Assembly: GCA_030536145.1 (NCBI GenBank)
Contig: JAUNQN010000025.1
Coordinates: 1 to 41,121, forward strand
DNA length: 41,121 bases
Origin: Akkermansia sp.
GTDB taxonomy: Bacteria > Verrucomicrobiota > Verrucomicrobiia > Verrucomicrobiales > Akkermansiaceae
Reading direction: 5' to 3'
The notes under the pieces are model-generated. The model was not told the DNA's origin, did no database searches, and was given only the letters and a program-made list of their open reading frames with translations. This document shows, piece by piece, positions 16,581 to 23,184 of the stretch (position 1 is the stretch's first letter; every line of letters begins with the position of its first letter). The position numbers and the translations under genes are program-made.

Positions 16581-16608
16581 GGCTCGCAGCATGTGCTGCG
16601 AGCCTTTT
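16581..16608. terminator. Hairpin terminator, near-copy of the one after tRNA-Ala
   Basis: GGCTCGCAGC / GCTGCGAGCC around ATGT, followed by TTTT on the plus strand and TGTTCTTTT on the minus strand. It can end the lipoprotein remnant (plus) and the ArsR-like gene (minus). Stem and flanks closely match 16998-17023. Confidence 0.7.
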
Positions 16609-16665
16609 GATGCGGAATGTGGAGACGACCGCTCGGAAAATGGTCTCTTCTTATCTTCGACGAAC

Positions 16666-16943
16666 TCAACAGGTGATGGTCTCGCCGTTTTCCGGAACAA
16701 GAAGATGTTGCTCCAGCCCGTTCGCGCGGATGTACTCCCTTCCGATTCTACGACATGAGCTTTTTTCAACACGTTCAAGTGCTGGCTCACAGCAGAAAAC
16801 TCTTCACTTGTGCCCTCCACAAAATCGTAAACGCACATCTCCCTGTTTGCAAGATTGCGAACAATCCACAGGCGCGTGGGGTGCCCCAGCGCCTTGAATA
16901 CTTCCGCCAGAGAAGCCTGTTTTTTTGTCGCGTTATTTGCCAT
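16666..16943 (-). pseudogene. ArsR-family transcriptional regulator, apparently frameshifted
   Basis: From ATG 16943 about 69 residues form a winged-helix domain: LAEVFKALGHPTRLWIVRNL, MCVYDFVEG, then FSAVSQHLNVLKKAHVVESEG. This matches ArsR/SmtB repressors, with a single Cys (MCVYDF) where metal sensors often have CxC. After VVESEG the frame turns into atypical sequence running to 16500. In the frame obtained by adding one base near 16740, the protein instead continues REYIRANGLEQHLLVPENGE and stops at 16666-16668, about 93 residues in all. A Shine-Dalgarno GAGGGG precedes the start. So either a one-base deletion or a sequencing error. No obvious regulated metal or arsenic gene is nearby. 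Confidence 0.6.
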
Positions 16944-16997
16944 GTGGAAATCCCCTCATCTTTAGCTATTGACCTGATGAAGCTTGCAAAAGAGAAA

Positions 16998-17023
16998 GGA
17001 CTCGCAGCGTTTGCTGCGAGTCC
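16998..17023 (-). terminator. Intrinsic terminator of tRNA-Ala
   Basis: Perfect 11-bp stem GGACTCGCAGC / GCTGCGAGTCC with a four-base loop, followed on the minus strand by TTTCTCTTTT. It begins eight bases after the tRNA 3' end. Confidence 0.85.
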
Positions 17024-17030
17024 TTCGGGA

Positions 17031-17103
17031 TGGAGCATAGCGGGTTCGAACCGCTGACCTCTTCAATGCCATTGAAGCGCTCTACCAACTGAGCTAATAC
17101 CCC
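17031..17103 (-). tRNA. tRNA-Ala, anticodon GGC
   Basis: Minus-strand cloverleaf of 73 bases including the discriminator A. Acceptor GGGGTAT pairs with ATGCTCC (one G-T and one T-G pair). D arm GCTC-AGTTGGTA-GAGC, anticodon arm CTTCA-ATGGCAT-TGAAG with GGC at positions 34-36, variable loop AGGTC, T arm AGCGG-TTCGAAC-CCGCT. CCA is not encoded. It has its own promoter and terminator and marks the right border of the accessory island, whose broken genes lie on the tRNA's 3' side. Confidence 0.95.
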
Positions 17104-17134
17104 GATGTGTTGTATTTAGTCTTGCGACGGGCAG

Positions 17135-17163
17135 ATTCTAGCACATCCAGAGACAAGATGCAA
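17135..17163 (-). promoter_or_regulatory. Promoter of tRNA-Ala
   Basis: On the minus strand: -35 TTGCAT (17158-17163), 17-base spacer, -10 TAGAAT (17135-17140); the mature tRNA starts at 17103, leaving about 25 bases of 5' leader for RNase P removal. Confidence 0.7.
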
Positions 17164-17271
17164 GCCAATAATTGCATTTTTCCGGATTTTTTTTGCATTT
17201 TTTTCGGCATCACTTGAACATTGCGCGTGCAGCCGGGTTATATATAGTGAGGAGGATGCCACGCATCCCCC

Positions 17272-17300
17272 TTTACAAACGCATACACATTATCTATACT
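17272..17300 (+). promoter_or_regulatory. Promoter of the 626-residue secreted protein
   Basis: -35 TTTACA (17272-17277), 17-base spacer, -10 TATACT (17295-17300), ATG at 17311. The leader would be about four bases. A second AT-rich TATATATAG at about 17240 could be another -10. Confidence 0.7.
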
Positions 17301-17310
17301 GAACCCCGCT

Positions 17311-19191
17311 ATGAAGACACGATCCCTTGTGATTCTTGCTGCAACGGCTGTGCTCCCCCTTTCTGCACAGACTGCAGCCCCCGCCGCACCTGCAGCCCCC
17401 CAGGCTGTGACCGCCGCCGCCCTGCCCCAGCAGCGCGCCGATGCCTACGCCGCCCTGGCCGTCATCCCGGCCGATGCGGAGGTGGTGATTTCCGTAAACA
17501 AGGCCGCCGCCACGCTGCAGGCCCTGGCGAAGGCCGGCATACTGCCTGCCGATGCCCTGGACGAGGACACGGCCATGTGGGAAGGCGCCGCCGTGGCGCT
17601 CAGCCCGCAGTTCATGGGCAATGTGGAGAAGCTGCTCCCGCTTTATGACAAGGCGCAGGCCCTGGTGCTGGCCGAAGAGGCCGACACCGACGGCATTGCA
17701 CACCAGAAGGCAGCCAAGGAACTCCTCTCAGACCTGGCCGCCGCCATCAAGTCCACCGGCAAGATCGGCCCCGTGTACGCCGCCGTCTCTGTGGTGCCGG
17801 AGGCCACGGACAAGCTCACGGAGCTGTACGACGAGGCCCTGAAGGGCATGAAGGAGGACGGGGATTTCACCTATGTGGAGCAGAACGGCATGAAAGGAAT
17901 CATGCTCCCGGACCTGGCCAAGCTGGCCGAGGGCGAGGAGAGCCACGAGCTGCAACCCGTCATCGATGCCCTGCGCGGCCGCAGCCTGTGCCTGATGAGC
18001 TGCCGGGTGGGCAACACCCTGGCCGTGGTGCTGTGCGAGGACCCCGCCGATGCCAAGCTGCCCGCCACCCCGGCAGAGGGCATACTGGGCACGGACAAGC
18101 TGGCCAAGGGAGACGGCACGCTGGACAAGCCCGGTTTCCTGACCATGTACAGCAGCGCCGCCGCCGGCAACATGATGCAGCAGATGGGTAAAATCTCTCC
18201 CCAGCTGGATGCCGTGGCGGAGATTATCCGCAGCGCCGCCCCGGAAATGGTGAAGCCGGAGCAGCTGCAGGCCTGCCTGAAGGGTGTGGACACCATGATG
18301 GCGGAGCTGAAGAAGCTGGACAAGGCCCAGCCTGCCACCAAGCCGGATTTTGTGAAGATGTGGGTGGAGGACGGCTCCATCAACCTGGAAATGACCACGG
18401 ATGCCGGCGGCGCCTCCTTTGCCACCGCCAAGCAGCTGGGTTCCCCCGTGGATGTGGCCCTGGCCCCGCTGTACGTGGAGGCCACCACCTGCACCGTGCC
18501 CTGTGATTTCAGCATGAGCGCCGTGCTGGAGGGTGCAGAGCAGGCCATGCCCTTGCTGGGCAAGCTGGCGGACATGACGGATGAGGACATCGCGGAGCTG
18601 GAAGAGACGGTGCAGCGGGCCAAGCCCATGCTGCAGGGCATTTCCAAGGCTTGCGAGACCCTGGGCAGCGCCACCACCGGCTCCACCATGCTGCTGGTGC
18701 AGGACAACGGCGGTGCCGTGGCCACCGGCGTGAAGGACCGCGCTGCCCTGGCCCGGGGCTGGAACGAGCTGCTGGATGCCGCCCGCCTGGGCTGCAAGGC
18801 TATGGGTGAAGACCCCGCCGCCGTGGATGAGGTGACCAAGGCCACGGAGACCACCGTGGGCAAGGCCACCGTATACACCAAGGAGACGGCCGAGCTGGAA
18901 CCCACCGCCGCCGTAAGCGATGACGTGGTGGCCGTGGCCACCTTCCCCTCCATAGCCGCCCGCCTGGCCAATACGGACCTGGCCGCCGCCCCGGAGTTCT
19001 CCGGCGTGAGGTTCAGCATGAACCTGGATTCCCTCTCCACCCTGACCAAGGATTTGGAGGGAGACATAACCGGCGCCGAGGAGATTTCCGAGGGCATGAA
19101 GGAGGCCTCCAAGGTGGTGAAGTCCATCAGCGGCTCCGCCACCATCCAGGACGGCACCTGCACCTTCCGCCTGCAGCTGCACACCAAGTAA
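17311..19191 (+). CDS. Large exported protein of unknown function
   Basis: 626 residues. A signal peptide (MKTRSLVILAATAVLPLSAQ) is followed by an Ala/Pro linker (about 20-40) and then a long alpha/beta protein, rich in Ala, Glu, Lys and Asp, with no catalytic motif I recognise. The region after the linker (AYAALAVIPADAEVVISVNKAAATLQAL) has the flavour of secreted proteins annotated DUF3352-like ('the protein value must be above zero' type N-terminus), but this is only a resemblance. It has a near-consensus promoter and a very strong terminator, and its codon use matches highly expressed core genes. It is transcribed alone. Likely an abundant periplasmic or secreted protein. Confidence 0.8.
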   Translation: MKTRSLVILAATAVLPLSAQTAAPAAPAAPQAVTAAALPQQRADAYAALAVIPADAEVVISVNKAAATLQALAKAGILPADALDEDTAMWEGAAVALSPQFMGNVEKLLPLYDKAQALVLAEEADTDGIAHQKAAKELLSDLAAAIKSTGKIGPVYAAVSVVPEATDKLTELYDEALKGMKEDGDFTYVEQNGMKGIMLPDLAKLAEGEESHELQPVIDALRGRSLCLMSCRVGNTLAVVLCEDPADAKLPATPAEGILGTDKLAKGDGTLDKPGFLTMYSSAAAGNMMQQMGKISPQLDAVAEIIRSAAPEMVKPEQLQACLKGVDTMMAELKKLDKAQPATKPDFVKMWVEDGSINLEMTTDAGGASFATAKQLGSPVDVALAPLYVEATTCTVPCDFSMSAVLEGAEQAMPLLGKLADMTDEDIAELEETVQRAKPMLQGISKACETLGSATTGSTMLLVQDNGGAVATGVKDRAALARGWNELLDAARLGCKAMGEDPAAVDEVTKATETTVGKATVYTKETAELEPTAAVSDDVVAVATFPSIAARLANTDLAAAPEFSGVRFSMNLDSLSTLTKDLEGDITGAEEISEGMKEASKVVKSISGSATIQDGTCTFRLQLHTK

Positions 19192-19214
19192 GCTCCTGAT
19201 ACACATTCAACCAT

Positions 19215-19248
19215 GCGGGGCTGCCCTGGCGGGCAGCCCCGCTTTTTT
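19215..19248 (+). terminator. Intrinsic terminator
   Basis: GCGGGGCTGCC pairs with GGCAGCCCCGC around a six-base loop and is followed by TTTTTT; 23 bases after the 626-residue gene's stop. Confidence 0.92.
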
Positions 19249-19258
19249 GCGCCCGGGC

Positions 19259-19287
19259 TTGCATCTGCCCGCCGCTTGGGGTAGACT
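19259..19287 (+). promoter_or_regulatory. Promoter of the DegT-like gene
   Basis: -35 TTGCAT (19259-19264), 17-base spacer, -10 TAGACT (19282-19287), ATG at 19294, six bases after the -10: effectively leaderless. Confidence 0.65.
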
Positions 19288-19293
19288 GGGTGC

Positions 19294-20256
19294 ATGCAGG
19301 ATATGACAGGAGGGTTCATGGGCTTGGAGCTGCCGCTCTGCGGCAACTTTCCGCACGCGGAATCCCCCTGCTGCGCCTGGGTGGGCAGCGGGCGCGCCGC
19401 CCTGTGGGTGCTGCTGCGCCACCTGCCCCGCCCGCGCCGCCTGCTGGTGCCGCGGTTCATGTGTGATACGGTGCTGCAGGCCCCGGCCCGCCTGGGGATT
19501 CCCGTGGCGCGCTATGCCTGCGACGACCAGCTGCGCCCCCTGCTGCCGGATGACTTGTGTGCGGAGGATACGCTGCTGGTGGCAGACTACTTTGGCCTGA
19601 CGGGCACCGCAGCAAGACAGGCCGCCGCCGGCCATGCCGGGGTGAGCGTGCTGGATGCCACCACCGCCCTGTTCACCCGCAGTGCCCTGCCCGCCTTCTA
19701 CAGCCCGCGCAAGTTCTGCGGCACGGCGGATGGCGGCGTGGCAAAGGCGCCCTTCCCCCTGCCGCAGCTCCCGGAGCGGCAGGATAGCTCCGCCGGGAAA
19801 TCCCTGTTCCTGCTGCAGCGGCTGGAGAGCGGCGCCGCTGCCGCCCTGCCCGCCAGCCAGGCGGCAGAGGACGCCCTGAACGGGGAGCCCCGCCGCATGT
19901 CTCCCCTGACCCGCCGCCTGCTGCAGGCATACGATTTTGCGGAAATTGCCCGCCGCCGCACGGAGAACTACACCGCCCTGCACCGCCGCCTGCGGGATAT
20001 CAACCGCCTGGAGCTGCCGGACACGCCGCCCTCCGCCCCCTTCTGCTACCCCCTGGCCAGCGGCATTCCCGGCCTGCGGGATGCCCTGGTGGATGCGGGC
20101 GTGGCCATTCCCCTGCTCTGGCCGGAGGTCATTGAGGCCACCCCCGCCCATTCCGCAGAGAACCGCCTGGCGCGCACCCTGCTCCCCCTGCCGCTGGACC
20201 AGCGCTACTCCCCCGCGGACATGGAGCGCCTGGCAGACCTCATCCTGGGGGGCTGA
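19294..20256 (+). CDS. Short DegT/DnrJ-like PLP-dependent aminotransferase homologue
   Basis: 320 residues, shorter than the usual 370-400 of the DegT/DnrJ/EryC1 sugar aminotransferases. Fold type I features are visible: GSGRAALWVLL near residue 31 (the cofactor phosphate loop region), VLDATTALF with D121 (expected to bind the pyridine nitrogen), and FYSPRKFCGTADGG with K140, the likely PLP lysine. The C-terminal small domain runs from about 210. The family usually transaminates nucleotide-linked keto sugars for surface polysaccharides. There is no sugar-biosynthesis gene nearby, so the substrate is unknown. Assignment rests on motifs and is moderately secure. Confidence 0.65.
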   Translation: MQDMTGGFMGLELPLCGNFPHAESPCCAWVGSGRAALWVLLRHLPRPRRLLVPRFMCDTVLQAPARLGIPVARYACDDQLRPLLPDDLCAEDTLLVADYFGLTGTAARQAAAGHAGVSVLDATTALFTRSALPAFYSPRKFCGTADGGVAKAPFPLPQLPERQDSSAGKSLFLLQRLESGAAAALPASQAAEDALNGEPRRMSPLTRRLLQAYDFAEIARRRTENYTALHRRLRDINRLELPDTPPSAPFCYPLASGIPGLRDALVDAGVAIPLLWPEVIEATPAHSAENRLARTLLPLPLDQRYSPADMERLADLILGG

Positions 20257-20322
20257 AAGGGCCCCAATCCGCCCCGCCAGCGCGGAAAAAGAAAAAAAAT
20301 CGTTTTTTTCCCTAGTCGGGGG

Positions 20323-20350
20323 TTGCATTTGACGGATTCCGTGCTAGTAT
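20323..20350 (+). promoter_or_regulatory. Promoter of the long GreA gene
   Basis: -35 TTGCAT (20323-20328), 16-base spacer, -10 TAGTAT (20345-20350), ATG at 20361. This overlap excludes the alternative in-frame ATG at 20349, which lies inside the -10 box. Confidence 0.65.
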
Positions 20351-20360
20351 GGAAATACGT

Positions 20361-22304
20361 ATGCATGCCGATTTAAAAAAACTGGTGAACGCCGGCAAGA
20401 TTCCTGCCGAGTTCGCCGCCAGACTTGACAAGTTCTCTCCCGATAAGTACGTGCTGCACCAGGAATTCGGTGTGGGCAAGGTCATTGCCTGGAGCATGGC
20501 CCAGCAGAAAGTCAAGATTGACTTTGAAGGCAAGAAGGGCCATATCCTGGGCCTCAAGCTCGCTTACAACACCCTTACCCCCATCCCCGCAGACCACTTC
20601 CTCATCTCCTGCTACGACGACCCCAAGGGCTGCTATGAGAAGGCCAACGACAAGAAGCAGATCCTGGACTTCCTGCGCATGGTCATCCAGGGCAACAAGT
20701 CCCTGCGCGAGGGCATCGACGAGGTGCTGCCCATGCAGCCGGAGGACCTGGAGCGCTTCCTGAGCGGCCGCATCATCCCCGCCAAGGAATGGAAAAGCTG
20801 GTGGGAGAAGGCCCGCGCCGCCATGCGCGAGGACCCCGGTTTCCGCCTGCCCACCAAGCGCGGCGAGGCTATCATGACCCGCGAGGCCGCCTCTGCAGCA
20901 GAGGCCCTGCTGGCAGACTACAAGGACGCCAACACGCTGGAATCCTGCGTGCGCATCCTGGACCAGGCCCACCTGGACGTGCTCAAGGGCGAGTTCGCCA
21001 TCGTGGCGGAACTGGTCAAGAGCATGGAGGAGGACATCTCCAAGGACCGCACAGAGCCCCAGCACGTGCTGGAACTCATCATCATCCGCGACGAAATCCT
21101 GGCCGGCGTGGCCGCCAACGAGGCCGACAAGGCCAAGCTGGACGAGGCCCTGGCCGCCGCCGGCGACACGACCGTGACCACCCTGGCCCAGAAGCTGGAG
21201 ACCATCCCCTCCGGTGACATTGTGGAGTACATCGGCGAGCTTTCCGCCCTGCGCCAGCGCAAGGTGTACGACGCCCTGCCCGAGGCCCTGGGCGACGGCT
21301 GGCTGCCCTACGCCACCAACATCTTCCTCTTCGGCGGTGCCAAGGTGACCGCCCCTGCGGCAGACTTCATCCTGGCCAAGGGCGCCAAGGAGCAGCTGTT
21401 TGCGGATATCACCAACGGCATCTCCCGCCAGAACCTGAGCCCGGAAGTGCTTATCTGGGTGTGCAAGGAGCGCAACGGCCTGGCCAAGGAGCTGGTGGAC
21501 AAGACCCGCATGGCCCTGGGCGCCGCCCTGATCAGCGCCATTGAGCGTGACAGCTCCGAGGGCGGCCCGAACCGAGCCCTGCGCCTGCGCAACCTGGTTA
21601 TCGACGACAAGGAGCTGGCCCCGGACCTGGTGAACGGCCTTTCCGAGCTGGAAGCCCGCCCCTTCGCCAAGGCCATCTACAGCTCCTCCGTGCTGCCGGA
21701 GCTTGACCGCAACCTGCTGCTGGCCAACATGATGAAGGTTCAGCCCACGCTGAAGGACATTGTGAACACCCAGGGCAGCCACAAGGACAAGCAGACCATG
21801 TACGTCTCCCACCGCTCCTTCGCCATCCGCAAGGCGGAGTACGAGGAGCTCATCAACGTGCGCATTCCCAAGAACAAGCATGACCTGGAAATCACCCGTG
21901 CAGAAGGCGACCTCCGTGAGAACGGCGGCTACCAGGATGCCAAGGCCACCCGCCAGGTGCTTACCCGCCGCGCCGGTGAGCTCTCCCGCCTGCTCTCCCA
22001 GGCCCAGCCCACGGATTTCAGCGGCGTGACCTGCGAGGAAACCACCATGGGCACCAAGGTCACCTTTGTGACAGAGGACGGCAAGGAAGTGGTCTACATC
22101 ATCCTGGGTGCCTGGGATTCCGTGCCGGAGCAGCACATCATCTCCTACAGCTCCCGCCTGGGTGCCAAGCTCCTGGGCCACAAGGTGGGCGACACCCTGC
22201 GCCTGCCCATCGAGATTGGCGGCGAGCAGGTGAAGATGACCATCAAGTCCATTGAGCCCGCTCCCAAGGAGCTCATCTTCCCGGACGAGGCCCCGGAGGC
22301 CTGA
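20361..22304 (+). CDS. greA: Long-form GreA: large N-terminal region fused to a transcript-cleavage factor
   Basis: 647 residues, about four times the usual 158. The last 160 residues are a GreA: a coiled-coil hairpin with the tip EGDLRENGGYQDAK, where D517 and E520 match the catalytic acidic pair D41/E44 of E. coli GreA, then the FKBP-like C-terminal domain (GTKVTFVTEDGKEVVY to LLGHKVGDTLRLP). It should rescue backtracked RNA polymerase by stimulating RNA cleavage. Residues 1-110 form a distinct domain (QEFGVGKVIAWSMAQQKVKI, then FEGKKGHILGL), and the middle is helical and repeat-like. Chlamydia also encodes a GreA of about 700 residues, so the long form may be a PVC-superphylum trait. Single gene with its own promoter and terminator. 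Confidence 0.85.
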   Translation: MHADLKKLVNAGKIPAEFAARLDKFSPDKYVLHQEFGVGKVIAWSMAQQKVKIDFEGKKGHILGLKLAYNTLTPIPADHFLISCYDDPKGCYEKANDKKQILDFLRMVIQGNKSLREGIDEVLPMQPEDLERFLSGRIIPAKEWKSWWEKARAAMREDPGFRLPTKRGEAIMTREAASAAEALLADYKDANTLESCVRILDQAHLDVLKGEFAIVAELVKSMEEDISKDRTEPQHVLELIIIRDEILAGVAANEADKAKLDEALAAAGDTTVTTLAQKLETIPSGDIVEYIGELSALRQRKVYDALPEALGDGWLPYATNIFLFGGAKVTAPAADFILAKGAKEQLFADITNGISRQNLSPEVLIWVCKERNGLAKELVDKTRMALGAALISAIERDSSEGGPNRALRLRNLVIDDKELAPDLVNGLSELEARPFAKAIYSSSVLPELDRNLLLANMMKVQPTLKDIVNTQGSHKDKQTMYVSHRSFAIRKAEYEELINVRIPKNKHDLEITRAEGDLRENGGYQDAKATRQVLTRRAGELSRLLSQAQPTDFSGVTCEETTMGTKVTFVTEDGKEVVYIILGAWDSVPEQHIISYSSRLGAKLLGHKVGDTLRLPIEIGGEQVKMTIKSIEPAPKELIFPDEAPEA

Positions 22305-22328
22305 TAACAGCCTAACAGCTTTACCCCC

Positions 22329-22363
22329 AAGCCCCGCGCTGCATACGGCGCGGGGCTTTTTTA
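22329..22363 (+). terminator. Intrinsic terminator of greA
   Basis: AAGCCCCGCGC / GCGCGGGGCTT stem around an eight-base loop, followed by TTTTTA; 24 bases after the stop. Confidence 0.9.
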
Positions 22364-22425
22364 TAAGGCTGTTTCCTACCTATGTGTTGCGTTCTACGAA
22401 TGATGCGCGTTTTGCCCAGACATCA

Positions 22426-22451
22426 GAAGCGGGCCACAGCCCGCTTCTTTT
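22426..22451. terminator. Second hairpin with T tail
   Basis: Perfect 9-bp stem GAAGCGGGC / GCCCGCTTC around CACA, followed by TTTTC. No plus-strand gene lies between it and the greA terminator, so it may belong to a lost gene or to the repeat that follows. Confidence 0.6.
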
Positions 22452-22465
22452 CATATTACCCCGCC

Positions 22466-22543
22466 TGCGACTCGGCGTAGCGAAGCGGAGACGGGCAAAC
22501 GGCGGGTGTGGTGCAGCACCAACGGTTGCATTTCCGAGTCGCA
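22466..22543. repeat. 78-bp element with 10-bp terminal inverted repeats
   Basis: TGCGACTCGG (22466-22475) and CCGAGTCGCA (22534-22543) are perfect complements bounding a GC-rich segment that contains its own small palindrome TGGTGCAGCACCA. There is no coding signal. It adjoins the broken end of the GH36-type pseudogene. It could be a miniature mobile element or intergenic repeat; copies elsewhere in the genome would be needed to decide. Confidence 0.45.
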
Positions 22544-22551
22544 TCGTCATC

Positions 22552-23136
22552 TCAACAAACACAAGACAAGATCAACACTCTAGCAGGGAACAGTCTTTTA
22601 TAATAGACAATGGCATACAGCTTTGGGAACGGCGTAATGGAGTGGAAGGCCACGTCCTTGACAGCCACCACGGAGAATTCCTGACGCAGGTAGTGGGAGC
22701 CGTCGCGCAGCACGGCTCTCCACTTGATGCGGAAACTGCCGTCCGGCGCGGTGAAGGTGGCGGTCAGCGCCTTGCCGGGCTCACGGGGTGCCAGCTGCAC
22801 AGAGCCGGGGACCGCCTTGAAATCCTGGGATTTCAGGTTGCTCATCTTCATGTCGGCAGAGCTGTACTGCGTGCCATCCGCCAGGCGCTCTTCAAAGATA
22901 TCCGTGCCGCCGCGCACCAGGCTCTTGCCGTCTGCGGTCTTCATGCCCTTGAACACCACGCCGCCAGAGGTCCTGCCGAAGGTGGCGGTGAAAAGCTCAT
23001 TGCCGAGCGTGGCCTGCTTTTCCGTCAGGCTCACCTGGGCCTTGCCCGGCTGGGATGTAGAGGGGAACTCGACGGCGGCCCCTACCTGCACGGCAGAAAG
23101 CAGCGCCAAAAGGGGGAGGTAGAGTTGAGGTCTCAT
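22552..23136 (-). pseudogene. 5' fragment of a GH36-type glycosidase gene, catalytic domain lost
   Basis: The first 169 residues match the N-terminus of the full-length enzyme at 29838. They have a signal peptide (MRPQLYLPLLALLSAVQVGAA), the same beta-sandwich order and, near the break, FTAPDGSF, KWRAVLR and GSHYLRQEF, nearly identical in both. After residue 169 (about 22629) the similarity ends and 25 unrelated residues lead to a stop. No catalytic residues remain, since these lie beyond residue 310 in the intact paralogue. The break coincides with the repeat at 22466-22543 and a drop in GC, consistent with deletion or insertion. If expressed, it would yield only an exported carbohydrate-binding-like domain. 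Confidence 0.75.
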
Positions 23137-23184
23137 AGCAAACGGGTTCTGCGAGTCAAGGAGAAAGCTGGCGCAGCCCGCGTT

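Noticed and set aside
16474..16758. Plus-strand frame of 94 codons after the lipoprotein remnant
   Set aside because: It begins inside the remnant's shifted frame and runs through a terminator hairpin and antisense to the ArsR-like gene; only its first part looks protein-like and it is covered by the pseudogene entry.
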